Below are positions 9,701-17,655 of a DNA stretch of 64,000 nt, piece by piece. The notes beneath the pieces are model-generated. The model searched no databases, had not been told where the DNA came from, and saw nothing but the letters and a program-made list of their open reading frames with translations. The position numbers and the translations under genes were made by a program. This DNA comes from Hymenobacter sp. GOD-10R (lineage in GTDB: Bacteria > Bacteroidota > Bacteroidia > Cytophagales > Hymenobacteraceae), in the NCBI RefSeq assembly GCF_035609205.1, contig NZ_CP141184.1, forward strand, positions 310,001 to 374,000, in the 5' to 3' direction. The first letter of the stretch is position 1. Each line of letters begins with the position of its first letter.

Positions 9701-9987
9701 GCACCCTGGTCTACTGGCCCGACGAACTCCAAGAGCCCAACGCCCTGACCTACCTGCGTGAGCGAAAAATCGACTTGGTCATCAACATCCCGAAAAACCT
9801 GACCAAGGGCGAGCTGGACAACGACTATAAAATCCGCCGTACCGCCGTCGACTTCAACATCCCGCTCATCACTAACGCCCGCCTGGCCAAAGCCTTTATC
9901 AAGGCCTTCTGCACGCTAAAGATGGAAGACCTGAGCATCAAGAGCTGGAAAGAATTCAAGGCGCAAGCGGTAAGTGTAGAAGCGTAG
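6736..9987 (+). CDS. carB: Carbamoyl-phosphate synthase large subunit
   Basis: The 1083-residue catalytic subunit builds carbamoyl phosphate from bicarbonate, ammonia and two ATP. It has the expected internal duplication: two ATP-grasp halves, each opening with a similar segment (VLVLGSGALKIGEAGEFDYS near 6-25 and VVVLGSGVYRIGSSVEFDW near 560), and a C-terminal MGS-like regulatory domain (about 945-1080). The ATG at 6736 was chosen over an upstream in-frame start because it begins directly at the conserved domain. carA lies a kilobase upstream, separated by two unrelated small genes, so co-transcription is uncertain. Confidence 0.97.
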   Translation: MNKPNKVLVLGSGALKIGEAGEFDYSGSQALKALKEEGIRTILINPNIATVQTSDDIADDVYFLPVTPYFVERVIQKEKPDGIFVAFGGQTALNCAVALYRDGIFEKYGVKVLGTPVQSIIDTEDRDIFKAKLDQIGVLTARSEAVNSVEDALAAGNRIGFPLIIRSAFALGGLGSGFAYNEDELRVLAAKAFSTSDQILVEESLKGWKEVEYEVVRDAFDNCITVCNMENFDPIGIHTGESIVVAPSQTLSNREYHKLRSIGIKTIRHLGIVGECNIQYALDPHSEEYRVIEVNARLSRSSALASKATGYPLAFVAAKLSLGYSLAELKNSVTQTTSAYFEPALDYLVVKLPRWDLGKFSGVQRQIGSAMKSVGEVMAIGKSFEEAIQKGLRMLDTGKRGFVGNETEQLDNDTIDQLLSEPNEERIFAINLAFEAGYDIERVHELTRIDRWFLQRLYSIYELSNQLGEKRNNGGLEALDTETLREAKKMGFSDQQLAVKLLGQGDVKANELTVRARRKALGVLPVVKQIDTLAAEFPAQTNYLYTTYHGTENDLEPETDKSVVVLGSGVYRIGSSVEFDWCGVNAVQTVAEEGYKSIIINYNPETVSTDYDVSDRLYFEELSYERVMDILEFEDPTGVILSTGGQIPNNLATRLEQANVPILGTAAAQIDEAENRHKFSSIMDELGIAQPRWNELTTMEAIYDFVKQVGFPVLIRPSYVLSGAAMNVVSNPQELEEYLKLAVAVSAEYPVVVSEFIQEAKEIELDAVADKGEIVSYAISEHVEFAGVHSGDATMYYPPQRVYVGTVRKLKVIAEKIAKRFQISGPFNIQFLEKNGEIRVIECNLRASRSFPFVSKVSGNNLIKKATKVLLGLHVERDASELVYDLPFVGVKASQFSFTRLQGADPVLRVDMTSTGEVGCLGDTAEEALLKSLLSVGYRIPKKSVLISSGPIISKVALLGAARLLVQNDYTLYATHGTHLFFTENGVPSTLVYWPDELQEPNALTYLRERKIDLVINIPKNLTKGELDNDYKIRRTAVDFNIPLITNARLAKAFIKAFCTLKMEDLSIKSWKEFKAQAVSVEA

Positions 9988-10017
9988 TAGAACGCTCGTT
10001 ACCTGGAACATCTTAAT

Positions 10018-10057
10018 AAGAACGTCATGTTGAGCGAAAGCTTGGCATGACGTTCTT
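10018..10057 (+). repeat. REP-like hairpin after carB
   Basis: Perfect 12-base inverted repeat (10018-10029 and 10046-10057), outer sequence AAGAACGTCATG, around TTGAGCGAAAGCTTGG. The CGTCATG core and TTGAGC relate it to the repeats at 5730 and 6211. The T-rich right flank means it may also serve as the carB terminator. Confidence 0.65.
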
Positions 10058-10076
10058 TCTTTAGAACCTTCGTTTT

Positions 10077-10439
10077 ATGGCTCTGTACCTTTCTAGCTTA
10101 GAACTTGTAGCACGTGTACACCTAGGTAAAGAGGTCGAACAATGGCTTTCATACTACCGTGAAGCAGACTATACAGTAATAAGATGGCTAATTATTTACA
10201 AAGATGAAAGCCAGTTCACAGTAGCCTATCATGAATCGTTCGATGAGGGCGACGAAGGTTTCCATGATGTATATGAGTTCTCCGCGCTGGACCCTGATGA
10301 TGATACCACCCACTCGTTTGATTCAGTAGAAGAAGCTGTGGCTTTTGCTATTGAAAACTATGGCGCTGCTGCGGATAGGTTTGTCGCAGGCGGTATGATT
10401 CAGGAAGAATACGCCAAGTACGTGAGAGTTAGAAAGTAG
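10077..10439 (+). CDS. Unknown acidic soluble protein
   Basis: A 120-residue protein I do not recognise. It has no signal peptide or membrane segment. The middle is strongly acidic (FDEGDEGFHDVYEF and LDPDDD near residues 53-77), followed by a helix-rich end. The ATG at 10077 follows shortly after the carB terminator. Base composition is more AT-rich than carB. With the next gene it forms a second small island separating carB from argF'. Confidence 0.65.
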   Translation: MALYLSSLELVARVHLGKEVEQWLSYYREADYTVIRWLIIYKDESQFTVAYHESFDEGDEGFHDVYEFSALDPDDDTTHSFDSVEEAVAFAIENYGAAADRFVAGGMIQEEYAKYVRVRK

Positions 10440-10463
10440 TATTGATAGTAAAAATCAATAAGA

Positions 10464-10868
10464 GTGAAACTTAGAAACCTCAAATCCGTCGGTCGCAATG
10501 CAACACACTCTTACCTGAGTACGCTGAGTCATATTGGTGGAGAGTATACCGCTACTGTATTGTATAGGGAGGCTCTGAAAGCTGGAATGTCCAAGTTAGA
10601 GCTTGATGTCTTGAATGTCACTTTCAGTCACCTGTCACGAGTTGATGACATAAAAACTTCGCTACAAGAGCTCCAACAGAAATTTCTAGCGCTGCTAAGC
10701 AAGGAAAACATTCCGCCTGAAGCAGTAAAATCTTATAAGCTGCTGCTAGAGTTGAAGGGTAGTAGAGTGGATGTGGTCGATTTGCAGTGCAAGCCAGAAA
10801 TAGTTGACCTGAACGACAAATTATATGAATGTGCTATCGTGAGTGAGAAATACCCAGAACCAGTATAA
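10464..10868 (+). CDS. Unknown helical protein
   Basis: A 134-residue, mostly alpha-helical soluble protein with no recognised domain. It starts with GTG, 24 bases after the preceding gene in the same direction, so the two may be co-transcribed. Composition is AT-rich compared with the neighbouring metabolic genes. No transmembrane segment, catalytic motif or DNA-binding signature can be seen. Function unknown. Confidence 0.6.
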   Translation: MKLRNLKSVGRNATHSYLSTLSHIGGEYTATVLYREALKAGMSKLELDVLNVTFSHLSRVDDIKTSLQELQQKFLALLSKENIPPEAVKSYKLLLELKGSRVDVVDLQCKPEIVDLNDKLYECAIVSEKYPEPV

Positions 10869-10914
10869 TTATGTTCTTCTTTTCTGCGAGATAGATTTTC
10901 GCGTTACACCACAC

Positions 10915-11859
10915 ATGAAAAAATTCACCTCCTTCGCCGACGTTCCTGACTACAAAGTTCTGCTGAGCAAGGCGCTAGAAATCAAAGCTAATCCTTACGG
11001 CTACCAGCACCTAGGCAAGAATAAGACCGTTGGATTAATCTTCTTCAATCCTAGCTTGCGCACGCGCCTAAGCTCCATCAAGGCGGCTTACAACCTAGGT
11101 GCACAAGCTTGGGTGCTCAACGCTGGTGCCGACTCTTGGACCTTAGAAATGAACGACGGCGCCGTAATGAACGGCTCGACGCAGGAGCACATCAAGGAAG
11201 CCATTGCCGTGATGAGTCAGTACTGCGACGTGCTAGGAGTGCGCACCTTTCCCGGTCTGAAGGATCGGGATGAAGACTACAACGAGGTGACGTTCAACAA
11301 GATTCTGAAGTACGCCACGGTACCGGTAATAAGCCTGGAAAGCGCTACGCTGCACCCCTTGCAGTCGTTCGCCGACCTAATTACGGTGGCCGAAACCAAG
11401 CAGACTGAGCGCGTGAAAGTGGTGCTAACCTGGGCGCCGCACGTGCGCGCCCTACCCCAATGCGTACCCAACTCCTTCGCCGATTGGTTCTCGGAAGTTG
11501 ATTGGGTGGACTTCGTTATCACGCATCCCGAAGGCTACGAGCTAGCCGAGCAATTCACCAAAGGTGCCCGCATCGAGTACGACCAGAAGAAAGCCCTGGA
11601 AGGCGCTGATTACGTGTACGCCAAGAACTGGAGCAGCTACCGCGACTACGGCCAAGTAATCAGCCAAGACCCGAGTTGGATGGTAGATGCGCAGCATATG
11701 TCGTTGACCAACAATGGTAAATTCATCCACTGCTTGCCCGTGCGCCGCAACGTAGAAGTGGGTGATGCTGTGCTGGATTCACCTAACTCACTGGTGATAC
11801 AAGAAGCCGGCAACCGGGTCTTCTCCATGCAGACAGTGCTGCACGAGATGCTGAAGTAA
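10915..11859 (+). CDS. argF': N-acetyl/N-succinyl-ornithine carbamoyltransferase
   Basis: Transfers the carbamoyl group from carbamoyl phosphate to an N-acylated ornithine; this enzyme replaces ordinary ArgF in Bacteroidota. The 314-residue protein has the carbamoyl-phosphate loop as FNPSLRTRLS (residues 44-53) and the HCLPVRRN segment of the acylornithine enzymes instead of the usual HCLP-SMG arrangement. The residue before the EH pair is Gln90. In the Bacteroides fragilis succinyl enzyme it is Pro90 and in the Xanthomonas acetyl enzyme Glu92, so substrate choice is open. The ATG at 10915 matches the family N-terminus MKKFT. Confidence 0.92.
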   Translation: MKKFTSFADVPDYKVLLSKALEIKANPYGYQHLGKNKTVGLIFFNPSLRTRLSSIKAAYNLGAQAWVLNAGADSWTLEMNDGAVMNGSTQEHIKEAIAVMSQYCDVLGVRTFPGLKDRDEDYNEVTFNKILKYATVPVISLESATLHPLQSFADLITVAETKQTERVKVVLTWAPHVRALPQCVPNSFADWFSEVDWVDFVITHPEGYELAEQFTKGARIEYDQKKALEGADYVYAKNWSSYRDYGQVISQDPSWMVDAQHMSLTNNGKFIHCLPVRRNVEVGDAVLDSPNSLVIQEAGNRVFSMQTVLHEMLK

Positions 11860-11874
11860 AAGCTAGGTTTTCTG

Positions 11875-11922
11875 ACAAACAAAAAGGCGCTTGAACCTAG
11901 GTTCGAGCGCCTTTTTGTTTGT
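11875..11922. terminator. Hairpin terminator between convergent genes
   Basis: Nearly perfect 23-base-pair stem around a CCTAGG centre, with A-rich left and T-rich right flanks. It can serve both argF' and the convergent lipoprotein gene. Confidence 0.85.
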
Positions 11923-11932
11923 TGACTGATTA

Positions 11933-12457
11933 CTACAGCGGATCAGCCGTCACCTTAAAGCGAGAATCTGAACGAATCGTGATGTCTTTGCTGATGAGCT
12001 TGGCAACGCTTGCTTTTGTGGTGAGCGTGTAGCTGCTGGCTTTGATGTATTTATCGAGCTTGGCCCCGGTGGGCTTCAAGGTGATGGTCTGCACACCTTT
12101 GGGAATGTCGCTCAAGGAAGCTAGCAGGATCTGGTCGTTCGAGCTTGTGCTGATGTAGATTTCGATGCTGCTTAGGAAGTCGAAGTTCTCCGTGTTCGGG
12201 TCCGCAATGGTGAGCGTGAGCTTGTTGAGACTCACATCTTTTACCAAGTCGGCGCTGGTGTTATTATTCGCGAACTTTTGGCTCGACTGCGTTGGTACCG
12301 CTACGGGCGAAAGCATGTTGAGGCCAAGAGGGGAGCTAGCTGCTACTTTGATGTTTTCGGTATCCTCGATGTAAAAGGTGAGCAGTTGATCAATCTTCTT
12401 GCAACCCACTGCCAGCAGCAAGGCGACAACAGAAGTGAGTAACAGTATTTTTTTCAT
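11933..12457 (-). CDS. Hypothetical lipoprotein
   Basis: A 174-residue predicted lipoprotein. The N-terminus MKKILLLTSVVALLLAVGC is a clear lipoprotein signal with the acylated cysteine at position 19. The remainder is Ser/Thr/Asn-rich with alternating hydrophobic residues, suggesting a beta-sandwich exposed on the outer or inner membrane. No named domain is recognised. The start at 12457 gives a clean signal peptide; a longer frame from 12496 would not. It is convergent with argF' and follows hmgA on the same strand. Confidence 0.75.
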   Translation of the reverse strand: MKKILLLTSVVALLLAVGCKKIDQLLTFYIEDTENIKVAASSPLGLNMLSPVAVPTQSSQKFANNNTSADLVKDVSLNKLTLTIADPNTENFDFLSSIEIYISTSSNDQILLASLSDIPKGVQTITLKPTGAKLDKYIKASSYTLTTKASVAKLISKDITIRSDSRFKVTADPL

Positions 12458-12462
12458 ATAGG

Positions 12463-12532
12463 TGGATTTTAGAGATGTACGAAGCTCGTCAACCAAATAG
12501 TTTGCCGAGTTGTCGGACTACTCTAAAATCCA
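12463..12532. repeat. Inverted repeat upstream of the lipoprotein gene
   Basis: Twelve-base perfect arms (TGGATTTTAGAG at 12463-12474 and its complement at 12521-12532) separated by 46 bases. The repeat lies just before the lipoprotein start and after the hmgA stop. Confidence 0.55.
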
Positions 12533-12563
12533 TCCTGTTGTACTGCAAGGAGGCAGGCTGACC

Positions 12564-13772
12564 TTAATCCATCATATCAGCCGAGCGGGGCGGGTCTGGT
12601 ACGAAGCCGGGATTCCAACTCATTGCATATCGCTCATCGAGGTAGGGCAAGGCCGCCTCAGTGAGGTAGAGCGGCTTGAACGTATCGACCATCACCGCTA
12701 ACTCGTGCGTCTCCTTTTTGCCGAGGCTAGCTTCCACCGTGCCGGGGTGCGGGCCATGCGGAATGCCGCTCGGGTGCACTGTGAACGAAGCTAGGTCCAC
12801 GCCGCGCCGCGACATGAAGTTGCCGGCCACGTAATACAGCACTTCGTCTGAATCCACATTGGAGTGGTTGTACGGCGCCGGAATACTCAGCGGGTGATAG
12901 TCAAACAGCCGTGGCACGAAGGAGCAAATGACGAAGTTGTGTCCTTCAAACGTCTGGTGCACGGGCGGTGGCTGGTGCAGGCGGCCAGTAATTGGCTCGA
13001 AATCATGGATGCTGAACGCATACGGGTAGAAGTAGCCGTCCCAGCCAACTACGTCGAAAGGTGAGTGACCGTAGGTGAGCTGGTGCAGGTAGCCTTCCTT
13101 CTTGACCTGAAGCAAGTACTCGCCCGAAGCTTGCTCATCATCAGTCACCAACTCATGCGGCGGGCGCAAATCCCGCTCGCAATACGGCGAGTGCTCCAGC
13201 AACTGCCCAAAGTGGTTGCGGTAGCGCCGGCACGTTTCCACTGGGCTGAAGGACTCAATAATGAGCAGCCGCACTGGCCCTTCCTCAAAGTGTAGCTGGT
13301 GAATAATGGTGCGCGGAATCACAATATAGTCGCCCGGCTCGAAGCTGACTTTACCTAGCTGGCTCCATAGCTCGCCGCGTCCTTCGTGCACGAAAATCAC
13401 TTCATCGGCCAAGGCGTTCTTATAGTAATACGTCATCTGCTTTTCCGATGGGTTACAGATGCTCATGGTCACGTCAGCATTGGCGAGTAACGTCTGACGC
13501 GCTTGGAGGTAATCGCCGCCAGTAGTGGTTTGCGCTAGGGTGCGCAGATGGCTAGGTTGCAGGGGCCGGTCGCGCAGAAGCTTGGGGCCGTACGGAATCG
13601 GTTGACCTACAGCCTTGATCTGGGTAGGCGGGTGCCGATGGTAGAGCAGAGACGATACCCCGTGGAAACCTAGGGTGCCCACGAGTTGCTCCGAGTATAA
13701 GGAGCCGTCAGGTTGTCGGAATTGGGTGTGTCGCTTGCGCGGAATCTGGCCGAGGCGGTGATAGTACGACAT
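12564..13772 (-). CDS. hmgA: Homogentisate 1,2-dioxygenase
   Basis: Non-haem iron dioxygenase that opens the ring of homogentisate to maleylacetoacetate in tyrosine and phenylalanine breakdown. The 402-residue length fits bacterial members. The cupin fold is seen in DEVIFVHEGRGELWSQLG and PGDYIVIPRTIIHQL, and the C-terminal iron-binding region is seen in HSNVDSDEVLYYV and GIPHGPHPG. No other gene of the pathway (4-HPPD, FAH) is next to it here. The start at 13772 gives the conserved MSYYHRLGQIPRKRHTQFR beginning. Confidence 0.93.
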   Translation of the reverse strand: MSYYHRLGQIPRKRHTQFRQPDGSLYSEQLVGTLGFHGVSSLLYHRHPPTQIKAVGQPIPYGPKLLRDRPLQPSHLRTLAQTTTGGDYLQARQTLLANADVTMSICNPSEKQMTYYYKNALADEVIFVHEGRGELWSQLGKVSFEPGDYIVIPRTIIHQLHFEEGPVRLLIIESFSPVETCRRYRNHFGQLLEHSPYCERDLRPPHELVTDDEQASGEYLLQVKKEGYLHQLTYGHSPFDVVGWDGYFYPYAFSIHDFEPITGRLHQPPPVHQTFEGHNFVICSFVPRLFDYHPLSIPAPYNHSNVDSDEVLYYVAGNFMSRRGVDLASFTVHPSGIPHGPHPGTVEASLGKKETHELAVMVDTFKPLYLTEAALPYLDERYAMSWNPGFVPDPPRSADMMD

Positions 13773-13887
13773 AGGGGGTGGGTAGTGAGGGTGGGTGTAT
13801 GTAAAGATTTGCTTCTCAGACGAATGTTCCTAGCACCAGCATTCGTAACTACTCGCTTATTTGATGACCACTTGCGCCTAACAGCCG

Positions 13888-13895
13888 TACCTTTG
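13888..13895 (+). promoter_or_regulatory. Probable -7 promoter element of the transglutaminase-like gene
   Basis: TACCTTTG fits TAnnTTTG and lies about 100 bases before the ATG at 13994, in the divergent hmgA gap. Confidence 0.45.
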
Positions 13896-13993
13896 ATTGT
13901 CGCTTAGAATTCCCCTAGTGGAACGGGCCTGTTGGCGATATCGGGTGCAGACGGTCGCCCTGATTGAGACAGGCGAAACCAAACCCAGCGCTC

Positions 13994-15049
13994 ATGCAAA
14001 CATCCTCTTGGTTTTTACGCCAGGCCCCTCGTTGGGCAATGGCTAGCTTGTGCCTTGCTGGCAGCCTCCTAGGCCCAACGGCGCAGGCTCAACGTCAGAC
14101 TACTCCGCCTGCAACTCGCGCTTTCACGTTTGAATATACGGCTACTGTGCACGACGTACCGGCCGGCGCGAAAGAGGCAAACCTGTGGTTGCCGGTACCC
14201 CACTCCGATAAATCACAGGATATTAAGGACCTGAAAATTACCTCTCCATACCCGTATGAGGTAGTAAAAGGAGAGTATGGTAATCAGATTCTGCATCTCA
14301 AAGTGGACAATCCACCGCAAGCGCCGATTGCCGTAACGATGCGTTTCGCCGCCGTGCGCCGTGAGCATAAGAACCCCATGCTCACCGCCAAGAAAAATCA
14401 AAAGCTAGCTTCCGAGGAGCAAGACCCCAACATGCAACGGTGGCTAGCCGCCGACCGCCTCGTGCCGCTCGATGCGAAAGTGAAGCAATGGGCCACCGAA
14501 GTCGTAACGAAAGCCAACGCCAAAACCGACCTAGAAAAAGCGCAAGCTATCTACAACCACGTCGTCTCGACGGTGAAGTACGACAAAACCGGCCAAGGCT
14601 GGGGCCGCGGCGACATCTACTACGCCTGCGACGCTCGCCGTGGTAATTGCACCGATTTCCACGCCATCTTCATTGGCTACTGCCGGAGCCTAGGTATTCC
14701 GGCTCGGTTCAGCATCGGCTTTCCCCTGCCTCCTGAGCGCGGCGCAGGCGAAATCAAAGGATATCACTGCTGGGCCGAGTTCTACACGAAAGAAACTGGT
14801 TGGGTGCCCATCGATGCGTCGGAAGCGGCCAAGAACCCCGACAAGCGCACCTACTTCTTCGGTGCCCACGATGAGAACCGGGTCGAGTTTACCCGCGGCC
14901 GTGACTTAGTGCTAACCCCAGCTCAGAAAGGAGAACCGCTAAACTACTTCATCTACCCGTACGCCGAAGTCGACGGGCAGCCGTTCACAAACGTTGACAA
15001 GAAGTTTACTTACAAAGATGCTGATAAGCAGGCTGTAGGATTGCGCTAG
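13994..15049 (+). CDS. Secreted transglutaminase-like protein
   Basis: A 351-residue exported protein with a transglutaminase-like (papain-fold) domain. The signal peptide ends near QAQ (about residue 33). An N-terminal beta domain is followed by the catalytic core: Cys219 in GNCTDFHA, His258 in GYHCWAEFY and an Asp in VPIDASEA. This Cys-His-Asp triad suggests peptidase or amidase activity rather than true protein cross-linking; the substrate is unknown. The ATG at 13994 gives a better N-terminus than a TTG at 13964. A long palindromic terminator follows. Confidence 0.85.
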   Translation: MQTSSWFLRQAPRWAMASLCLAGSLLGPTAQAQRQTTPPATRAFTFEYTATVHDVPAGAKEANLWLPVPHSDKSQDIKDLKITSPYPYEVVKGEYGNQILHLKVDNPPQAPIAVTMRFAAVRREHKNPMLTAKKNQKLASEEQDPNMQRWLAADRLVPLDAKVKQWATEVVTKANAKTDLEKAQAIYNHVVSTVKYDKTGQGWGRGDIYYACDARRGNCTDFHAIFIGYCRSLGIPARFSIGFPLPPERGAGEIKGYHCWAEFYTKETGWVPIDASEAAKNPDKRTYFFGAHDENRVEFTRGRDLVLTPAQKGEPLNYFIYPYAEVDGQPFTNVDKKFTYKDADKQAVGLR

Positions 15050-15081
15050 AAATAGCCTAGCCAAACATAAGAGCTAGCTTT

Positions 15082-15125
15082 AACGAAGAAGCGCCTGACG
15101 ACGCGTCGTCAGGCGCTTCTTCGTT
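15082..15125. terminator. Palindromic terminator between convergent genes
   Basis: Fully palindromic hairpin, stem AACGAAGAAGCGCCTGACGA and its complement, flanked by T on the right. It separates the transglutaminase-like gene from the convergent S41 protease gene. Confidence 0.85.
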
Positions 15126-15146
15126 TTATTGATTCTACGGTACCTT

Positions 15147-16832
15147 CTACTTCTGCCCAAGAGCTAGTAGACTATTGGTATTCGATAGAGCATTTAGGGC
15201 CTGCTGCATCTCTTTGTCTTGATCGTTCAGCACGGTGTAGTAAGCCGCTTTTCCATAGACGCTGCGGGCAATGTAGGCCTTGAGTTGAGTCCGCAGGAGC
15301 GGGGAGGCGCGGCGCATACCAGCAGCATCGAGCTTAACTCCATCTTTTTCTGCGCGAGTACTTAGCGCTTGAAGTTGAAGGTCAGAAATGCGAAAAGTGG
15401 CGTTGAACTGCTCAAAGCGTAAGCCTTCTAGCTCTGCTTTGTGACTTTGGTAGAAGTTCAGCGCAAACTCCCGTACCAAGTTGTGGCTATGCAAGCGCGT
15501 AAAATAAGCCGAGTAAGCTGATGTATCGCGAGCCACGAAGAGGTCGGGCATAATGCCGCCGCCACCGTATACCGTACGGCCATGGTCAGTGCGGAAGCGG
15601 AGGGAATCGGCAAAGTGGATGCTGTCGGCGTGGAAAAACTCACCGCGGTGCTGACGGTTACTTAGCTCGTGCTCGTAGGCCTCGTAGCCGCCCTTGTAAG
15701 ATTTCTGGATGCAGCGTCCCGAAGGCGTGTAATAACGCGCGATAGTCAGGCGAAGCTCCGAGCCATCGTGCAAGGTAATCGGCTGTTGTACCAAGCCTTT
15801 ACCAAACGTACGTCGACCAACCACCAGTGCCCGATCATGGTCTTGTAGCGCACCCGCAATTACTTCGGAAGCGGAGGCACTGCCTTCGTCGACCATCACG
15901 ACGAGCGGTCCTTCTTCAAACTCGCCAGCTACCCGCGAGAATGTTTGGGTGTCGTATTGGTCGCCTTTGCCGTCGGTGTAGACAATCTTGCGGGTTCCAC
16001 CAATAAATTCATCGGCGATTTTGGTTGCCCGATCAAGATACCCCCCTGGGTTACCGCGTAGGTCGAGCACCAACCGGTTCATGCCTTGGCGCCGAAGATC
16101 ACCGAGGGCGCTCTTGAACTCGTCGTACGTGCCAGTAGCAAAGCGGCTGATCTTCAGATAACCTGTCTGGTTATCGACCATATAGGCCACGTCTACTGAG
16201 TTGTTCGGGATTCGGTTACGCGTTACGGATAGGTTCAACGGCTTACTTTGCCCGCGCCGATGTACCATGAACTGTACATTGCTCCCGCGTGGCCCGCGCA
16301 TCTTGTTGGCCATCTGTTCAATGGTGAGCTGCACACCTGATACCCGTTCGCCATTCAGACGTAGAATTTGATCACCGGGCTGTAGCCCTGCCTGCTCACC
16401 CGGCCCGCCGCTCAGCGGTGCTACCACCGTCACGGTATCATGAAACAGGTTGAACTCTACGCCCACCCCATCGAAGTCACTCTGCAGGAAAGCCGAAGCT
16501 TGCTGCTGCTGCTTGGCGGGAATAAAAGTGGAATGCGGGTCGAGGCGCTCTAACATCCGGCTGATGGCGTAGTCGGAAAGGGCTTCAGCGTCAACTGTAT
16601 CCACGTAGTCGCGGTCGACGTAGCTCAGAATCTCCTTGAATTTTAAGTACCCACGTGCTGTGCCATCGGGGTTCTGATCAGAAGGCCGAAAGGGATTTGC
16701 TCCCAACAAGACACCACAAGCCAAAGCAAGCGCCAGAAGCAACGGCTGTCGAATCTGCGCCCGCGAATTTTGAACCGGAGTTTGCGGTTCAACAGTTGGT
16801 GGCGTAGACGGAGCAGTTGGGTCGACTTTCAT
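15147..16832 (-). CDS. S41 carboxy-terminal processing protease
   Basis: A 561-residue periplasmic serine protease of the CtpA/Prc family, anchored by one membrane segment near residues 29-45. A PDZ domain lies at about 115-205 and the S41 catalytic domain at about 225-385. It carries the serine motif GSASASEV (residues 317-324, nucleophile probably Ser320) and catalytic Lys345 in FGKGLVQQ. A C-terminal helical extension (about 440-561) is typical of Bacteroidota members. Likely role: trimming or degrading envelope proteins. The ATG at 16832 puts the anchor near the N-terminus. Confidence 0.93.
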   Translation of the reverse strand: MKVDPTAPSTPPTVEPQTPVQNSRAQIRQPLLLALALACGVLLGANPFRPSDQNPDGTARGYLKFKEILSYVDRDYVDTVDAEALSDYAISRMLERLDPHSTFIPAKQQQQASAFLQSDFDGVGVEFNLFHDTVTVVAPLSGGPGEQAGLQPGDQILRLNGERVSGVQLTIEQMANKMRGPRGSNVQFMVHRRGQSKPLNLSVTRNRIPNNSVDVAYMVDNQTGYLKISRFATGTYDEFKSALGDLRRQGMNRLVLDLRGNPGGYLDRATKIADEFIGGTRKIVYTDGKGDQYDTQTFSRVAGEFEEGPLVVMVDEGSASASEVIAGALQDHDRALVVGRRTFGKGLVQQPITLHDGSELRLTIARYYTPSGRCIQKSYKGGYEAYEHELSNRQHRGEFFHADSIHFADSLRFRTDHGRTVYGGGGIMPDLFVARDTSAYSAYFTRLHSHNLVREFALNFYQSHKAELEGLRFEQFNATFRISDLQLQALSTRAEKDGVKLDAAGMRRASPLLRTQLKAYIARSVYGKAAYYTVLNDQDKEMQQALNALSNTNSLLALGQK

Positions 16833-17244
16833 AAGCTCGGAGAGGGTAACAGTCAGAGCAGCAGGAGACTCTTACTAGTAGGAGAGTAGATCAAATATAT
16901 TAAAACTTTTCCAAGAGAAAGGGGTTATGAATAAGGCGGTCGTTAATTTCATGTTAAAGTGAAATATATTATCTAATAAGACCAAATATATCGGCTTTTA
17001 AGAGAAATAATCCTAGCTATGAACTGGTTTAAACAACTAAAGTAATGCTCATGGAATAGGATTTAAGCAATGATAAACTTTATAGGTGTTCCTAGCTAAA
17101 TTGTAACTAAGTAGTTGTAACAGCTATATGGCTGATAAAATCGCGCGTCCGCTTTCAACCTAGGTCCCGTATCTTTGTGTTGTGGTAAGTACGTCTACCA
17201 AACGAGCTTACAAATTCTTCTAGTATTCTTTGTCGCATAAAGTA
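16833..17244. other. AT-rich divergent intergenic region
   Basis: About 400 bases between the S41 protease and ruvX. The stretch 16890-17130 is much more AT-rich than the rest of the window and contains several AAATATAT/ATATATT tracts. No gene of useful length is seen. It probably carries promoters in both directions, including the element at 17170. Confidence 0.5.
17170..17177 (+). promoter_or_regulatory. Probable -7 promoter element of ruvX-def
   Basis: TATCTTTG is a full match to TAnnTTTG, about 70 bases before the ruvX ATG. Confidence 0.55.
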
Positions 17245-17655
17245 ATGGGCCGCATTCTCGCCATCGATTACGGCAACAAACGCGTAGGGCTAGCCATTAC
17301 TGATCCGCTACAGCTCATCGCCACGCCGCTCGAAACTATTCATAGTCAAGATGTATTCACGTATGTGAAGGCGTATCATCAGCGTGAGCCGTTGGAGGCC
17401 ATTGTGGTGGGAATGCCCCGGACGCTGCTCAACGAACCTACGGACGTAACTAGCGCCGTCGTGGGTTTGGTGCGGCGCTTGCGGCGTGAGCTGCCCGATG
17501 TGCCACTGCACGAGATAGATGAGCGCTATACGTCGCGCATGGCGCACCAAGCAATGTTGGCGGGCGGCCTTTCTAAGAAAGACCGTCGCGACAAAGCCAC
17601 GGTAGACCGCGTAAGTGCCACCCTGATTCTGCAATCTTTTCTTAATTCCCGATGA
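17245..17655 (+). CDS. ruvX: Holliday junction resolvase-like RNase (YqgF/RuvX)
   Basis: A 136-residue RNase H-fold protein of the YqgF family, implicated in pre-16S rRNA 5' end processing and earlier proposed as a Holliday junction resolvase. The motif ILAIDYGNKRVGLAITD at residues 4-20 holds the first catalytic Asp, and DERYTSRMA (near 93-101) and DRVSATLILQSF near the C-terminus hold the other acidic sites. The ATG at 17245 is chosen over an in-frame TTG at 17230. The end overlaps def by four bases (ATGA), so the two are translationally coupled. Confidence 0.93.
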   Translation: MGRILAIDYGNKRVGLAITDPLQLIATPLETIHSQDVFTYVKAYHQREPLEAIVVGMPRTLLNEPTDVTSAVVGLVRRLRRELPDVPLHEIDERYTSRMAHQAMLAGGLSKKDRRDKATVDRVSATLILQSFLNSR

